Below are positions 34,809 to 44,128 of a DNA stretch of 64,000 nucleotides, piece after piece (position 1 is the stretch's first letter; each line of letters begins with the position of its first letter). This stretch comes from Propionimicrobium sp. PCR01-08-3 (GTDB lineage: Bacteria > Actinomycetota > Actinomycetes > Propionibacteriales > Propionibacteriaceae): contig NZ_CP127390.1 of NCBI RefSeq assembly GCF_030286045.1, positions 3,117,482 to 3,181,481 of the forward strand, read 5' to 3'. Below the pieces are notes generated by a model. It searched no databases and was not told the origin of the DNA. It saw nothing but the letters and a program-made list of their open reading frames with translations. Both the position numbers and the translations under genes were made by a program.

Positions 34809-34809
34809 G

Positions 34810-34935
34810 ATGAGTGGCTGCAAGACCAGACATGGACACCGCTTCCGTCGGCGGATGATGGCGCCGGAGCGACGTTCGCGCGCATTCCTGATTCTCGAGG
34901 CCGGAGATTCCCCTGCGTGGGAGGTGAACCGGTGA
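34810..34935 (+). CDS. 41-codon ORF between dehydrogenase and permease genes
   Basis: An ATG one base after the dehydrogenase stop opens a frame that runs exactly to a TGA overlapping the permease GTG (GTGA). The product would be very basic (MSGCKTRHGHRFRRRMMAP...). Its exact fit suggests translational coupling or a decayed gene; other tetronate clusters have otnC/otnI at such places, but nothing here resembles them. It could also be chance. Confidence 0.3.
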   Translation: MSGCKTRHGHRFRRRMMAPERRSRAFLILEAGDSPAWEVNR

Positions 34936-36284
34936 GTCAGGCATACCTTCTCGGGCTGGCGGTGGTGGCGATCGCCGTGCTGCTCGTCCTCGTCATCGTG
35001 CTCAAACTGTCGGCATTCGTGGCGATGCTGCTGGTATCGATCGGCACCGCGCTCGCCGGCGGGCTGGCGCTCGATCAGGTCATCAGCACGCTGACCGATG
35101 GCATGGCCAAGACCCTCGGATCGGTCGCCATCATCGTCGGGCTAGGGGCGATGATGGGCAAGATGATCGAAGAATCCGGAGGCGCCGAACGGCTGGCCGC
35201 CGCCTTCACCGGCAAACTCGGCGTCAAACGGGTCATCATGGCCGTCACCGCGGCAGCCTTCATCTTGGGCATACCGGTCTTCTTCGATGTCGGCTTCATC
35301 ATTCTCGCCCCGATCATCTTCGGCTTTGCCAAGGTGGCTGGCATCAATCCGCTGAAGATCGGCCTGCCGGTCGGCGTCGCGCTGCTGGCCGTGCACGTAT
35401 CGGTGCCGCCACATCCCGGCCCGGTCGCGATCGCCGCCACTTTGGACGCAGATCTCGGCATGATGACGATCATCGGCATCGTCTGTGGCATCCCGATGGC
35501 CGTCGTCGGCTACCTCGTATCGAAGCGGATGAAACTCGACAAGATCAAGATCGGTGCCTCGCCGGCGGCCTCGGCCATGCGTGGCAGCGTCGAAGAGATC
35601 ACTGCGCGTCCGGGCCCTGGTGCCGGTACCGTGCTGACGATCATTCTCATTCCGCTCGCCATGATCATGGTCGGGACGACCGGTGCACTGTTCGTCGAGG
35701 ACGGCTCGCTGGCCAAGCGGGCGCTGTCGTTGGGCGGCGCGCCGATCACCGCGCTTCTGGTCGGCGTGGCCCTGGCCTACTTGTTGATCGGATCGAAAGA
35801 GAGGTGGAATCTGTCCAAACGCAGCTCGGTGCTTGATTCGGCGCTCGACACGGTCGCCATCATCATCTTCGTGACCGGAGCGGGCGGTGTCTTCGCCAAC
35901 GTTCTCGTCGAGACCGGTGTCGGTGCCGCGCTGTCAGACCTGCTGGTCGGGCTCGGCATGCCGGTGCTGCTGATGGGCTATGTGATCGCATTGGCGCTGC
36001 GTGCTGCGCAGGGATCTGCGACCGTTGCTCTGCTGACCACGGCCGGATTGATGGTTTCGGCGGTGCAGGGTGGCGGCTTCAGCCAGATTCAGATCGTGCT
36101 GATCGCGCTGGCGATCGGGTTCGGCGGCTTCGGCCTGTCGCACATCAACGATTCCGGTTTCTGGATCGTCACCAAGTATCTCGGTCTGAGCGTGGCCGAC
36201 GGCCTCAAGACCTGGACGCTGCTCACCGCGATCTGCAGCCTCGTCGGTTTCGGTGCGGTCTGCCTCATCTGGTTGGTCGTCTGA
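34932..36284 (+). CDS. GntP-family sugar-acid permease
   Basis: 450 residues from a GTG with GGGAGG seven bases upstream. There are about twelve hydrophobic segments and GntP-family signatures: GLGAMMGKMIEESGGAERLA, GIPVFFDVGFIILAPIIFGFAKVAG and HPGPVAIAATLDADLG, plus GFGGFGLSHINDSGFWIVTKYLGLS near the end. The family carries gluconate and related sugar acids with protons. Beside a tetronate kinase and dehydrogenase it most likely imports L-threonate or D-erythronate. No decarboxylase (OtnC) gene follows. Confidence 0.92.
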   Translation: MSQAYLLGLAVVAIAVLLVLVIVLKLSAFVAMLLVSIGTALAGGLALDQVISTLTDGMAKTLGSVAIIVGLGAMMGKMIEESGGAERLAAAFTGKLGVKRVIMAVTAAAFILGIPVFFDVGFIILAPIIFGFAKVAGINPLKIGLPVGVALLAVHVSVPPHPGPVAIAATLDADLGMMTIIGIVCGIPMAVVGYLVSKRMKLDKIKIGASPAASAMRGSVEEITARPGPGAGTVLTIILIPLAMIMVGTTGALFVEDGSLAKRALSLGGAPITALLVGVALAYLLIGSKERWNLSKRSSVLDSALDTVAIIIFVTGAGGVFANVLVETGVGAALSDLLVGLGMPVLLMGYVIALALRAAQGSATVALLTTAGLMVSAVQGGGFSQIQIVLIALAIGFGGFGLSHINDSGFWIVTKYLGLSVADGLKTWTLLTAICSLVGFGAVCLIWLVV

Positions 36285-36339
36285 ATGGGCGCTGTTGCTG
36301 GCGTTGTGAATCCGGCTTCCGTTATAGCTTCTCGCTCGT

Positions 36340-36560
36340 GTTACAGCGGGAGCAAAGTACATAGTGCGAGCCGGATCGGGACGAGCATCCATAGTGAGAG
36401 CCAAATGGAGACCCGGGGTACATAGCGGGAGCCGGGGCTAGGAACCTGTATCCATGCATCGTTCTCCTCGCGCCCGTTCTGGAGCTTGCTTCCGCTAGGT
36501 GACGAGAGCAGAACCCATAGTGGAGAGCAGGGTCAGCGCGCGGCCATAATAGGTAGCAGG
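36340..36560 (+). repeat. degenerate ~30-base repeats before the glycosylase gene
   Basis: The motif CATAGYGnGAGCC recurs at 36360, 36390 and 36421, and more weakly at 36516 and 36545, at 29-31 base intervals with one gap; TACAGCGGGAGC at 36342 may be a further copy. All are on the same strand. No known element is recognised. Confidence 0.5.
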
Positions 36561-36580
36561 ACCGGGACCAAGGAGGCGAG

Positions 36581-37444
36581 ATGCCAGAGCTACCTCAGGT
36601 CGAGGCACTGCGCGGCTGGTTGGACGCCCAGCTCGCGGGGCACGCCATCGCGGGCGTCCAACTGACCGACTTCTCCGCGCTCAAGACCTATCAACCTCCG
36701 CTGGCCGCGCTCATCGGCCTGGAGATCAATGGTGTCGGCAGGCACGGCAAGATGATCGACATCGACGCCCAGGGCGAGCATCTGATCGTCCACTTCTCGC
36801 GAGCCGGCTGGCTGAAATGGAAACCGGAGCAACCTGCCGCTCCGGCGCGTCCGGGCAAGGGACCGCTCAGCTTCCGGTTGACCCTGGACGATGGGTCCGG
36901 CTTCGATCTCACCGAGGCCGGAACCCAGCGCAAGCTCGCGATCTGGGTTGCGGATGACCCTGCTTCCATCGAGCAGATTGCCTCACTCGGCCCCGACCCC
37001 CTGTCGTCCGAGTTCACCTTCGGGGTCTTCGATCAGATCATGGACGACGCGGGCAGGTCGCAGATCAAGGGAGTGCTGCGCGACCAGCACCGGATCGCCG
37101 GAATCGGCAATGCGTACAGCGACGAGATCTTGTATGCGGCGAAACTGAGCCCATTCATGCCGGCGTCCAACCTCGATGGGCAAGGCCGCCGGATGCTGTA
37201 CGACCAGATCAATGCGGTGCTCGCCGAGGCACTCGACCGTTGCCAGGGTTTACCGCCCGACAAGCTGAAAGACGATAAACGACAGGCGATGAAAGTACAT
37301 GGACGCGCCGGCGAGCGCTGCGAGATCTGTGGCTCGACGATCGCCCAGGTCAACTTCGCCGACTCGTCGCTGCAGTACTGCCCCGGCTGCCAGACCGGGG
37401 GCAAAGTCCTCGCAGACCGCAGGATGAGCAAACTGTTGCGGTAA
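36581..37444 (+). CDS. Fpg/Nei-family DNA glycosylase/AP lyase
   Basis: 287 residues starting MPELPQVEAL, the N-terminal proline and E2 that form the catalytic centre after Met removal. The helix-two-turn-helix segment is IAGIGNAYSDEILYAAKLSP, and the zinc finger is CEIC...CPGC followed by TGGKVLADRRMSKLLR. It removes oxidised bases from DNA and cuts the strand. MutM versus Nei-type specificity is not fixed by these motifs; the MutM lesion-recognition loop is not obvious. AAGGAGGCG precedes the ATG. Confidence 0.92.
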   Translation: MPELPQVEALRGWLDAQLAGHAIAGVQLTDFSALKTYQPPLAALIGLEINGVGRHGKMIDIDAQGEHLIVHFSRAGWLKWKPEQPAAPARPGKGPLSFRLTLDDGSGFDLTEAGTQRKLAIWVADDPASIEQIASLGPDPLSSEFTFGVFDQIMDDAGRSQIKGVLRDQHRIAGIGNAYSDEILYAAKLSPFMPASNLDGQGRRMLYDQINAVLAEALDRCQGLPPDKLKDDKRQAMKVHGRAGERCEICGSTIAQVNFADSSLQYCPGCQTGGKVLADRRMSKLLR

Positions 37445-37686
37445 GCGAGCCGACGCCGGTTCCCCAGCAAACTCGATTACCTCGGTAACTGAGCGCACGT
37501 CGTCCGACCATTCCGTACAGCATTAATAAGACGCACCGGCGGGCATCTGCCTGCCCACTTCTGGTGCGAGCTCTCCTCTCCCAAGGTGCGGTGGGAAGAA
37601 CCATTACCGGCCGACAGGAGTGATACCGGATCACCGGGCGTGGACCGCTCTACGGCGTTCAAGCAGCCCGGGTTATTCTGATCGGC

Positions 37687-38655
37687 ATGCGTGGATTCTT
37701 CGGGCCGGAGGGCACCTTCACCCATCAAGCTTTGCTGACTTTGGGAGACGCCCCGGCTCTCGCATTTCCGACCGTCGCCCGGGCTTTGGACGCGGTACGT
37801 GCCGGCGATGTCAGTGCGTCGCTCGTCCCGATCGAGAATTCGGTCGAGGGGGGAGTCAGCGCGACCCTCGACTATCTCGCGCGGATCGAGTCGCCGCTGC
37901 AGATCGTCAAAGAGGTGGTCATTCCCGTCTCCTTCGACCTGTGCGTGCGCCCCGGCACCCAGTTCAGCGACATCAAACGGGTGATCAGCCACCCGCACGC
38001 CATTGCCCAGGTCAGAGGCTGGTTGGACGCCCAGCTGCCCAGCGCGGTCGTGGTGGAACGAGGCTCGACAGCCGGTGCGGCCGAGACCGTCGCCAACCCG
38101 GATTCCGGTTTCGACGCGGCCGTCTGCGCGAAGGTCGCCGGCGAGCTGTACGGGCTGGAGAGCCTGGCGTCCAATATCAGCGACAATGATCGCGCGGCGA
38201 CTCGGTTCGTCCTGGTGACCACGCCCGGCCCGAGCCCGGAGCGCACCGGGTACGACAAGACCACGTTGGTGGCCTACATGCGCCAGGATCAGCCGGGCGC
38301 CCTCCTCGAGATCTTGCAGCAACTTGCCTCGCGCGGTGTCAACCTGTGCCGGGTCGAGTCGCGTCCGACCAAGAAGACGCTGGGCGACTACTGTTTCTCG
38401 ATCGATGCCGAGGGTCATGTTTCGGACGCTCGGATGGCCGAGGCTCTGATGGGTCTGCACCGGGTCTGTAAGCAGGTGGTCTTCTTGGGCAGCTATCCCA
38501 GAGCCGACGGCAAAGAACCGAAGGTGCCGGTCGGCGGCCAGGACTTCGACTACCAAGAGGCTCTGGATTGGCTGCGGGAGGTCAACCCTGAGATCCCGCG
38601 GCTGCCCTATGACCACTCGCTCGACGGGGTAAAGGTGCCCGTCAACGGCCGGTAG
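37687..38655 (+). CDS. pheA: prephenate dehydratase
   Basis: 322 residues in two domains. The catalytic domain (1-180) begins MRGFFGPEGTFTHQALL and contains PIENSVEGGVSATLDYL and the TRF motif in NDRAATRFVLV. The ACT domain (about 195-280) contains GALLEILQQLASRGVNLCRVESRP, the GAL and ESRP motifs that bind phenylalanine for feedback inhibition. It converts prephenate to phenylpyruvate. No chorismate mutase domain is fused, as usual in actinobacteria. The last 18 bases including the stop are duplicated in tandem just after the gene. Confidence 0.96.
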   Translation: MRGFFGPEGTFTHQALLTLGDAPALAFPTVARALDAVRAGDVSASLVPIENSVEGGVSATLDYLARIESPLQIVKEVVIPVSFDLCVRPGTQFSDIKRVISHPHAIAQVRGWLDAQLPSAVVVERGSTAGAAETVANPDSGFDAAVCAKVAGELYGLESLASNISDNDRAATRFVLVTTPGPSPERTGYDKTTLVAYMRQDQPGALLEILQQLASRGVNLCRVESRPTKKTLGDYCFSIDAEGHVSDARMAEALMGLHRVCKQVVFLGSYPRADGKEPKVPVGGQDFDYQEALDWLREVNPEIPRLPYDHSLDGVKVPVNGR

Positions 38656-38673
38656 CCCGTCAACGGCCGGTAG
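38638..38673 (+). repeat. 18-bp tandem duplication over the pheA stop codon
   Basis: CCCGTCAACGGCCGGTAG occurs twice without a gap (38638-38655 and 38656-38673). The first copy encodes the final residues and stop of PheA; the second is untranslated. A recent replication slip is the simplest origin. Confidence 0.95.
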
Positions 38674-38749
38674 CTAGGTCCGAGATGTTAAACGCTGGCC
38701 TCGGCCACCGTCAGACAACTGTCCCGATGGCCGCCAGACGACGGATATC

Positions 38750-38788
38750 GTGATTGATTTTGCGTCTGTACGCATCAAAATCAATCAC
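38750..38788. terminator. bidirectional terminator between pheA and the lipid-kinase gene
   Basis: Perfect 13-base arms GTGATTGATTTTG (38750-38762) and CAAAATCAATCAC (38776-38788) with further TGCGT/ACGCA pairing inside. It is AT-rich in a GC-rich setting and lies between two convergent genes, with T-rich sequence on each strand. Confidence 0.75.
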
Positions 38789-38838
38789 AATAAGTGCCTG
38801 CGGCCGTTCAGGCCGGTGGTGAACTGCTCCCGCCCTGC

Positions 38839-39768
38839 CTAGCGGCCGGTGACGATCTGCAGCGCACCCGGCAGCACGCTGAACTCGAAATGCCGGCCGA
38901 CCCCTTCGGTGTCGCCGTCCACTTCCCAAGGCGCCTCCGATTCGAGATCGATGACAAAACGCAGGCCCCCGTGGTATTCGACGGCTTTGCTGCGTCGTAG
39001 TTTGTGCAGCACGGTGGCCAGAACTCTGGCCCAGCCCGCCAGGGTGCGCGGCGAGGCGAGTAGCAGATCGATCTTGCCGTCATCGACGACTGCGTCCGGG
39101 AAGAGTTCGATGCCGCCCTGCAGGCTGCGGGTGTTGCCGACCAAAACCAGCACCGCCTTGCGCCCGGCCTTCGGGCCGTCGTCCACCCGGTAATTCACCT
39201 GGCGAGGACGATAACCCAGCTGCTGGGCGAATGCGACGAGGTAGGCAGCCGACCCCACGACCTTCTTGAGCCGGGCGTCCGTGTCACGCATCAGCGCGGC
39301 GTCGAATCCGACACCCGCCATGCCGGTGAAGAACACCGGATTGGCCTCATCGCCATCGACCACGAGCTGCGCCAGATCGATCTCGCGGGGCTCGCCGGTG
39401 AAGGCGATGTCGAGCGCGCGGGGAATGTCGAGTGAGATACCGAGATTGCGGGCGAGCAGATTGGCCGTACCAACCGGAACGATCGCGCTTGCCACACCGG
39501 TATTGCGCAGGGCTGTGGTGACCACCCGGACGGTACCGTCGCCGCCTGCCGCCAGTACGAGTTCGGCTCCTTCGGCGACAGCCCGGCGAGTCGCGCCCTG
39601 ACCGGCGTCGGCGAGCGTGGTCGCATAGAACACCGGTTCCGGCCAACCATGTTCCCACGCCTTGGCGTTGACCAGCGCCCGGAAAGCCCGCTCGTCCACC
39701 TTGATCGGGTTATAGACGACGGCCGCGCGGCGCCCCGGGACAGGGGCTGGTTCAACGCTGGTCGTCAT
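38839..39768 (-). CDS. diacylglycerol kinase family lipid kinase
   Basis: 309 residues of the DAGK/NAD-kinase-like fold. The nucleotide motif [18 protein letters not shown] is followed by [15 protein letters not shown] and the C-terminal beta domain ([14 protein letters not shown] ... [20 protein letters not shown]). Members phosphorylate diacylglycerol, undecaprenol-like or sphingoid lipids; the substrate here is open, phosphatidylinositol-related lipid metabolism being common in actinobacteria. It converges on pheA and is divergent from serS. Confidence 0.88.
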   Translation of the reverse strand: MTTSVEPAPVPGRRAAVVYNPIKVDERAFRALVNAKAWEHGWPEPVFYATTLADAGQGATRRAVAEGAELVLAAGGDGTVRVVTTALRNTGVASAIVPVGTANLLARNLGISLDIPRALDIAFTGEPREIDLAQLVVDGDEANPVFFTGMAGVGFDAALMRDTDARLKKVVGSAAYLVAFAQQLGYRPRQVNYRVDDGPKAGRKAVLVLVGNTRSLQGGIELFPDAVVDDGKIDLLLASPRTLAGWARVLATVLHKLRRSKAVEYHGGLRFVIDLESEAPWEVDGDTEGVGRHFEFSVLPGALQIVTGR

Positions 39769-40034
39769 TCTCGGCTTTCTACTGGGTGAATGGAGATCAC
39801 GCAGATGAAGACAGTGGCTTTCCGCTCGACTTCGTGATTACAGACTATCGAAGGAGCCCGCTTTGCCCGCGCATCCTTCGTCACGTGGCCGAAAGCGCCG
39901 ACGATCTCTGGTCGGTGTGGTGCTTGAGTGCTGCCGGTACCGACCGGACACGGCTCAGCCCTCTGTTGGGTCAGCGTCCGTCCCTGGCTCGGTCGCGGTC
40001 AGCGTCCATGGACGATTTCGCTAGGCTTGGTTTC

Positions 40035-41309
40035 ATGATCGACCCTAAGGTGCTGCGCACCGATCCTGACCGTCTTCGCCGTTCTCAGCAGGCTCGCGGT
40101 GAGTCCGTTGAACTGGTGGACACCGCTATCGAAGCCGATGAGGCGCGTCGCGCTGCGATCAGCTCGTTCGAGTCCGCCCGTGCCGAACAGAAGTCGCTGG
40201 GGTCGCAGGTCGCCAAGGCCACCGGGGACGAGAAGGCCGCCCTGCTGGCGCGCACCAAGGAACTGTCGGGCCAGGTCAAGATGTTGCAGCTTCAGGTGGA
40301 CGCCGCCGAGGCCCGGTTTGACGAGGTCATGAAGAGCTTTGGAAACATCGTCATCGACGGCGTGCCCACCGGCGGCGAGGACGACCTCTACGTCATCGAC
40401 ACCGTCGGTACCCCCCGCGACTTCGAGGCCGAGGGCATCAAAGTCCGCGATCATCTGGAGATCGGTGAGATCATCGGCGGCATCGACATGGAGCGTGGCG
40501 CCAAGGTGTCGGGTTCGAGGTTCTATTTCCTCACCGGGCCGGGTGCGTTGCTCGAATTCGCGCTGATCCAGTACGCGCTGAGCAAGGCGTTGGAGTGGGG
40601 ATTCACCCCGATGATTCCGCCGGCCCTGGTGAAGCCGTCGGCGATGGACGGCACCGGTTTCCTCGGCCAAGCTGCCGAGGATGTCTACAAGCTGGAGCGC
40701 GACGACATGTACTTGGTGGGTACCGCCGAGGTGCCGCTGGCGGCCTACCACTCCAACGAGATCTTGGACGGCGGGAAGCTGCCGATTCGCTATGCGGGCT
40801 TCAGCCCCGCCTATCGCCGCGAGGCCGGCTCCTACGGCAAGGACACCCGCGGCATCTTCCGGGTGCACTGGTTCGACAAGTTCGAGATGTTCGTCTACTG
40901 CCGCCCCGAGGACGCCGAAGCCGAGCATCAAAGGCTGCTCGGCTACGAGAAAGAGTTCATCTCGTCGCTGGGTATTCCCTTCGAGGTACTGGACGTCGCC
41001 TCCGGTGATCTCGGGCTGAGCGCCGCCCGCAAGTACGACTGCTATGGCTGGGTGCCGAGCCAGCAGCGCTACCGCGAGATCACTTCCACCTCGAATTGCA
41101 CCGAGTTTCAGGCCCGCAGGTTGGGCATCCGGTTCCGCGACGAGAAGGGTCCGAAGCCGCTCGCCACCTTGAACGGCACGCTGTGCGCGATGGCCCGGAT
41201 GATCCTGATGATCCTGGAGAACTACCAGAACGCCGACGGCTCGGTGACCATCCCCGAGGCGCTTCGTCCGTATCTGGGTGGACGCGAGGTTTTCGAGGCG
41301 ATCAGCTAG
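40035..41309 (+). CDS. serS: seryl-tRNA synthetase
   Basis: 424 residues from the ATG at 40035 ([22 protein letters not shown], the normal N terminus); the open frame upstream to 39786 has no homology. The N-terminal coiled-coil arm that grips the long variable arm of tRNA-Ser covers about 25-105, and the class II motifs are visible: motif 2 in [14 protein letters not shown] and motif 3 in [19 protein letters not shown]. Two of its tRNAs are encoded at 58.2 and 61.7 kb. No T-box element was found upstream. Confidence 0.97.
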   Translation: MIDPKVLRTDPDRLRRSQQARGESVELVDTAIEADEARRAAISSFESARAEQKSLGSQVAKATGDEKAALLARTKELSGQVKMLQLQVDAAEARFDEVMKSFGNIVIDGVPTGGEDDLYVIDTVGTPRDFEAEGIKVRDHLEIGEIIGGIDMERGAKVSGSRFYFLTGPGALLEFALIQYALSKALEWGFTPMIPPALVKPSAMDGTGFLGQAAEDVYKLERDDMYLVGTAEVPLAAYHSNEILDGGKLPIRYAGFSPAYRREAGSYGKDTRGIFRVHWFDKFEMFVYCRPEDAEAEHQRLLGYEKEFISSLGIPFEVLDVASGDLGLSAARKYDCYGWVPSQQRYREITSTSNCTEFQARRLGIRFRDEKGPKPLATLNGTLCAMARMILMILENYQNADGSVTIPEALRPYLGGREVFEAIS

Positions 41310-41789
41310 TTCGCAGAGATCGGGGCGCTGCTGGATACCGACGATCCAGCGACGGAATGAATGTGGCGTGGCATCCGATGCGTTAGCAGAGTTCAGAGGT
41401 TGCTCGGCTTGCGGCTTTCGATGGCGCTAGGCCCCGCCTGATCGCTCCCGCCCAATTGCGGATGCTCCTCACGTTGCACCGGCAACGTGACGACCGAATC
41501 AAAGAGGACGAAGGCTAGATCAGGGGCTCTGTCCGGACTACATGCCGCACCGCAAATCGTCCTCGGGACGAGTGGGCACTAGGGTTGGCCGCGCGCGTGA
41601 GGTTCAGCGGTGCGCGAACAGGTGACCTCAACGATCTCGCCGATCCAGGCAATCGGGCTAGATGTTATTCCTTGTCAAACCACAATCTATCGGAGGACTG
41701 AAAAGTCAAGAGGGGGTCGCTGTTCACTTCGAGAATAGCTAAGGCTATCCTGATCTAGCTTTATAAATCGAGGATCAGAGATACACGAC
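41310..41789. other. intergenic region between serS and the iron-uptake operon
   Basis: No gene is seen. It holds a hairpin CACGTTGC-accg-GCAACGTG at 41470-41489 (no T-run; possibly the end of the serS transcript) and the iron promoter and IdeR/DtxR-like box near 41723-41753. Confidence 0.5.
41723..41753 (+). promoter_or_regulatory. promoter with overlapping IdeR/DtxR-type iron box
   Basis: ATAGCTAAGGCTATCCTGA at 41735-41753 matches 14 of 19 positions of the IdeR/DtxR consensus TTAGGTTAGGCTAACCTAA and contains the inverted repeat ATAGC-taag-GCTAT. A possible -35 (TTCACT, 41723) and -10 (TATCCT, 41746) are 17 bases apart, so the box covers the -10. This predicts repression of the FTR1 operon by iron-loaded IdeR/DtxR. 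Confidence 0.65.
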
Positions 41790-43460
41790 GTGAACACTGC
41801 AGTCACACAGTCTTGGCCGGCATTCCCCGTACCCCGGGTCCAGGGATGCGCGTCTGCCGCGCGACGCTCGCCGGCGGGCTCGCGCTGGGTCCGTGCGCTG
41901 TTGCTGATCTTCTGCCTCGGCGCGATCTTTCCCCTGATGATGAGTGCGCCCGCCCAGGCCGACGAAAAGGACTGGACCAGCGTCGGCGAGCAGATGATCG
42001 CCGTCATCGAGCAGATCCCCGATCAGTATGCGAACGCCGACCAAGAAGGCGTCGAGCAATCGATTCGGCAGGCCTATTACGAGATCTATCAGGTCTCCGG
42101 CCTTGAAGCTCAGATCAACCACCGTCTCGGTGACGAGCGCGCCGATGCGTTCGTCACCCAGCTGCTATCCATCCGCGACCTGACGCGCGATGCCGCCGCC
42201 CAGGCAGACGTCGATCAGGCAGTTGCCGACACCGCCCAGCTACTGCGCGACGACATCACCGAGCTGATCGCCACCCCCGAGCTCAACGACCAATGGACGC
42301 GCGTCGGCGAGCGCGTCGTCGCCAAGCTCGATGAGGCCAAGCAGGCCTACCAGTCGGGCGACCATGATGCCGCGGCCAATGCCGCCAAGGACGCCTATCT
42401 CGCCCACTACGAGGCAGATGGCCTGGAGAAGGCGACCATCTCGTACCTCGGCCAAGCCAGGGTTTCAGAGCTCGAGTCCATGTTCGGTCAGCTACGCCAA
42501 TCCGCCAAGGATGGCTCGGTATCGGTCGACGAATACAACCAGAAGGCCGACGACCTGGCGTCCAAGATCACCGAGGACGCCACCAAACTCGACCAGCTCA
42601 CCTCGACGGCCGAACTCGGCTGGAGCGGCTTCGTCGCGTCCTTCCTGGTGTTGTTGCGCGAGGGCGCCGAAGCGTTGCTGGTGGTCGCCGCCGTGATGAC
42701 CTACGCGATGAAAGCCGGACGCAAAGATCAGCGCTTCGGCATCATCGTCGGTGTCGTCGCCGCGCTCGCGGTCTCCATCGCTCTCGCCTTTTTGTTCAGC
42801 AAGCTGACCAGTTCTGCCGCGACCGGCCAGGGCCAAGAACTACTCGAAGGCATCACCGGCGTGCTGGCCGTTGCAATGCTGATCTGGGTATCGAACTGGA
42901 TCTTGTCGAAGTCCAGCGGCAAGAAGTGGGACGAATACATCGCGCGCACCGCAGGAAAGGGCACGGCCACCGGCGGCGTCTTCGCGCTGGCTTCGGTAGC
43001 GTTCCTCGCCGTGCTGCGTGAGGGCGCCGAGACCATCCTCTTCTTCAGCCCGATCATGGCCGGCGCGAAGACCGGCGCGGACCACGCCAAGATCTGGATG
43101 GGCGTCGGCGCAGCCGTGGTGCTGCTGGCGGTCTTGTTCACTCTGGTTTGGGTGTTCGGCGTTCGGCTACCGATGAAGCAGTTCTTCAAGTGGACGTCGA
43201 TCCTGCTGGGCATCCTGGCCGTCACCATCGCCGGTGGCGCGGTCAAGGAATTCCAGGACGCGGCACTCGTCTCCGCGCACGGACTCGACGGCGTCCCGCA
43301 GGTCACCGTACTCGGGCTGTATCCGACAGTGGAAACCCTCCTCACCCAGCTCATCATCATCGCCATCTTGGTGACTCTTGGCGTCCTCCAATACCGGAAA
43401 GCCAAGTCAGAAAGGCAGCAGGCCGTGACCAACGCCGCCCCTGCCCAAGCAGAAAAATGA
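41790..43460 (+). CDS. FTR1-family iron permease with extracytoplasmic domain
   Basis: 556 residues from a GTG. An N-terminal signal segment (VRALLLIFCLGAIFPLMMSAPAQA, about 34-57) leads into a helical extracytoplasmic domain (about 60-280) and then about seven membrane helices. Both iron-binding REGAE motifs of the FTR1 family are present: VLLREGAEALLVVAAVM and VLREGAETILFFSP. It is of the FetM/FtrC type that works with a P19 protein, encoded next. First gene of an eight-gene operon behind the predicted iron box. Confidence 0.93.
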   Translation: MNTAVTQSWPAFPVPRVQGCASAARRSPAGSRWVRALLLIFCLGAIFPLMMSAPAQADEKDWTSVGEQMIAVIEQIPDQYANADQEGVEQSIRQAYYEIYQVSGLEAQINHRLGDERADAFVTQLLSIRDLTRDAAAQADVDQAVADTAQLLRDDITELIATPELNDQWTRVGERVVAKLDEAKQAYQSGDHDAAANAAKDAYLAHYEADGLEKATISYLGQARVSELESMFGQLRQSAKDGSVSVDEYNQKADDLASKITEDATKLDQLTSTAELGWSGFVASFLVLLREGAEALLVVAAVMTYAMKAGRKDQRFGIIVGVVAALAVSIALAFLFSKLTSSAATGQGQELLEGITGVLAVAMLIWVSNWILSKSSGKKWDEYIARTAGKGTATGGVFALASVAFLAVLREGAETILFFSPIMAGAKTGADHAKIWMGVGAAVVLLAVLFTLVWVFGVRLPMKQFFKWTSILLGILAVTIAGGAVKEFQDAALVSAHGLDGVPQVTVLGLYPTVETLLTQLIIIAILVTLGVLQYRKAKSERQQAVTNAAPAQAEK

Positions 43461-43473
43461 AAGGAAACAGAAG

Positions 43474-44109
43474 GTGACCAAAAAGCCTCTTGCCCTGATC
43501 GCTGCGATCGGCCTGGCCCTCTCGCTGGCCGCATGCGGCAGCGGATCCGAGACCGCCGAATCGACCAGCGACTCCACAGCCACCACCGAAGCCGGTGCCA
43601 CGGCCGAGGAGACCAAGGACACCGTCGGCATCAACGAACTGCCCGTCGGCGACTCCGGCCCGCAGACCAATGACGCCCTGACCGTCGACCTCGTCTACTT
43701 CCAGGCAGTCGATCTGGAGCACGGCTCGATGGCGATGCCCGCCGCCTCCGAATCGGATATGCACTTCGAAATCGACGTGGCCACCAATGAGAAGGCCACC
43801 GAGTGGGGCTACGAGGCCGACCAGTTCTTGCCCTACCTGCAGATCGACGTGGTCGCACACAACACCGACACCGATGAAGACATCGATCTGGGCACCATGA
43901 TGCCGATGATCGCCTCCGACGGCCCGCACTACGGCAACAACATCTCGCTGGAGCCCGGCAACTACAACGTGACCGTGACCGTTCCGTCTCCGGCCGATGA
44001 CTTCATGCTGCACACCGGCAAGGACTCCTCGGGTGTCTCCGGACGCTTCTGGACCGACCCGCTCACCTTCGAGTTCGAGAACTGGCAATGGGACGGCCAG
44101 CTCATCTGA
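43474..44109 (+). CDS. P19/FetP-like iron-binding lipoprotein
   Basis: 211 residues from a GTG. The lipobox LSLAAC gives a lipidated C21, followed by a Ser/Thr/Glu-rich linker to about 55. The P19/Tp34-like domain has metal-site stretches SDMHFEIDVATNEKATEWGYEADQFLPYLQI and GTMMPMIASDGPHYGNNISLEPGNY with the expected Met, His and Glu residues. P19 proteins bind Fe and Cu on the cell surface and pass iron to the FTR1 partner. The Gram-positive lipid anchor replaces the periplasmic soluble form of Campylobacter and E. coli. Confidence 0.92.
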   Translation: MTKKPLALIAAIGLALSLAACGSGSETAESTSDSTATTEAGATAEETKDTVGINELPVGDSGPQTNDALTVDLVYFQAVDLEHGSMAMPAASESDMHFEIDVATNEKATEWGYEADQFLPYLQIDVVAHNTDTDEDIDLGTMMPMIASDGPHYGNNISLEPGNYNVTVTVPSPADDFMLHTGKDSSGVSGRFWTDPLTFEFENWQWDGQLI

Positions 44110-44128
44110 TCTGATCGAGCGCCAGATC

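Noticed and set aside
36340-36560. CRISPR-like array of 30-base period
   Set aside because: The motif is short and degenerate and there are no conserved direct repeats with unique spacers.
39786-40034. Possible N-terminal extension or T-box leader of serS
   Set aside because: The extension has no family sequence, and no T-box core (AGGGTGGNACCGCG) or terminator is present.
41470-41489. Hairpin as serS terminator
   Set aside because: Perfect stem, but 160 bases past the gene and without a T-run; kept only as a note in the intergenic entry.
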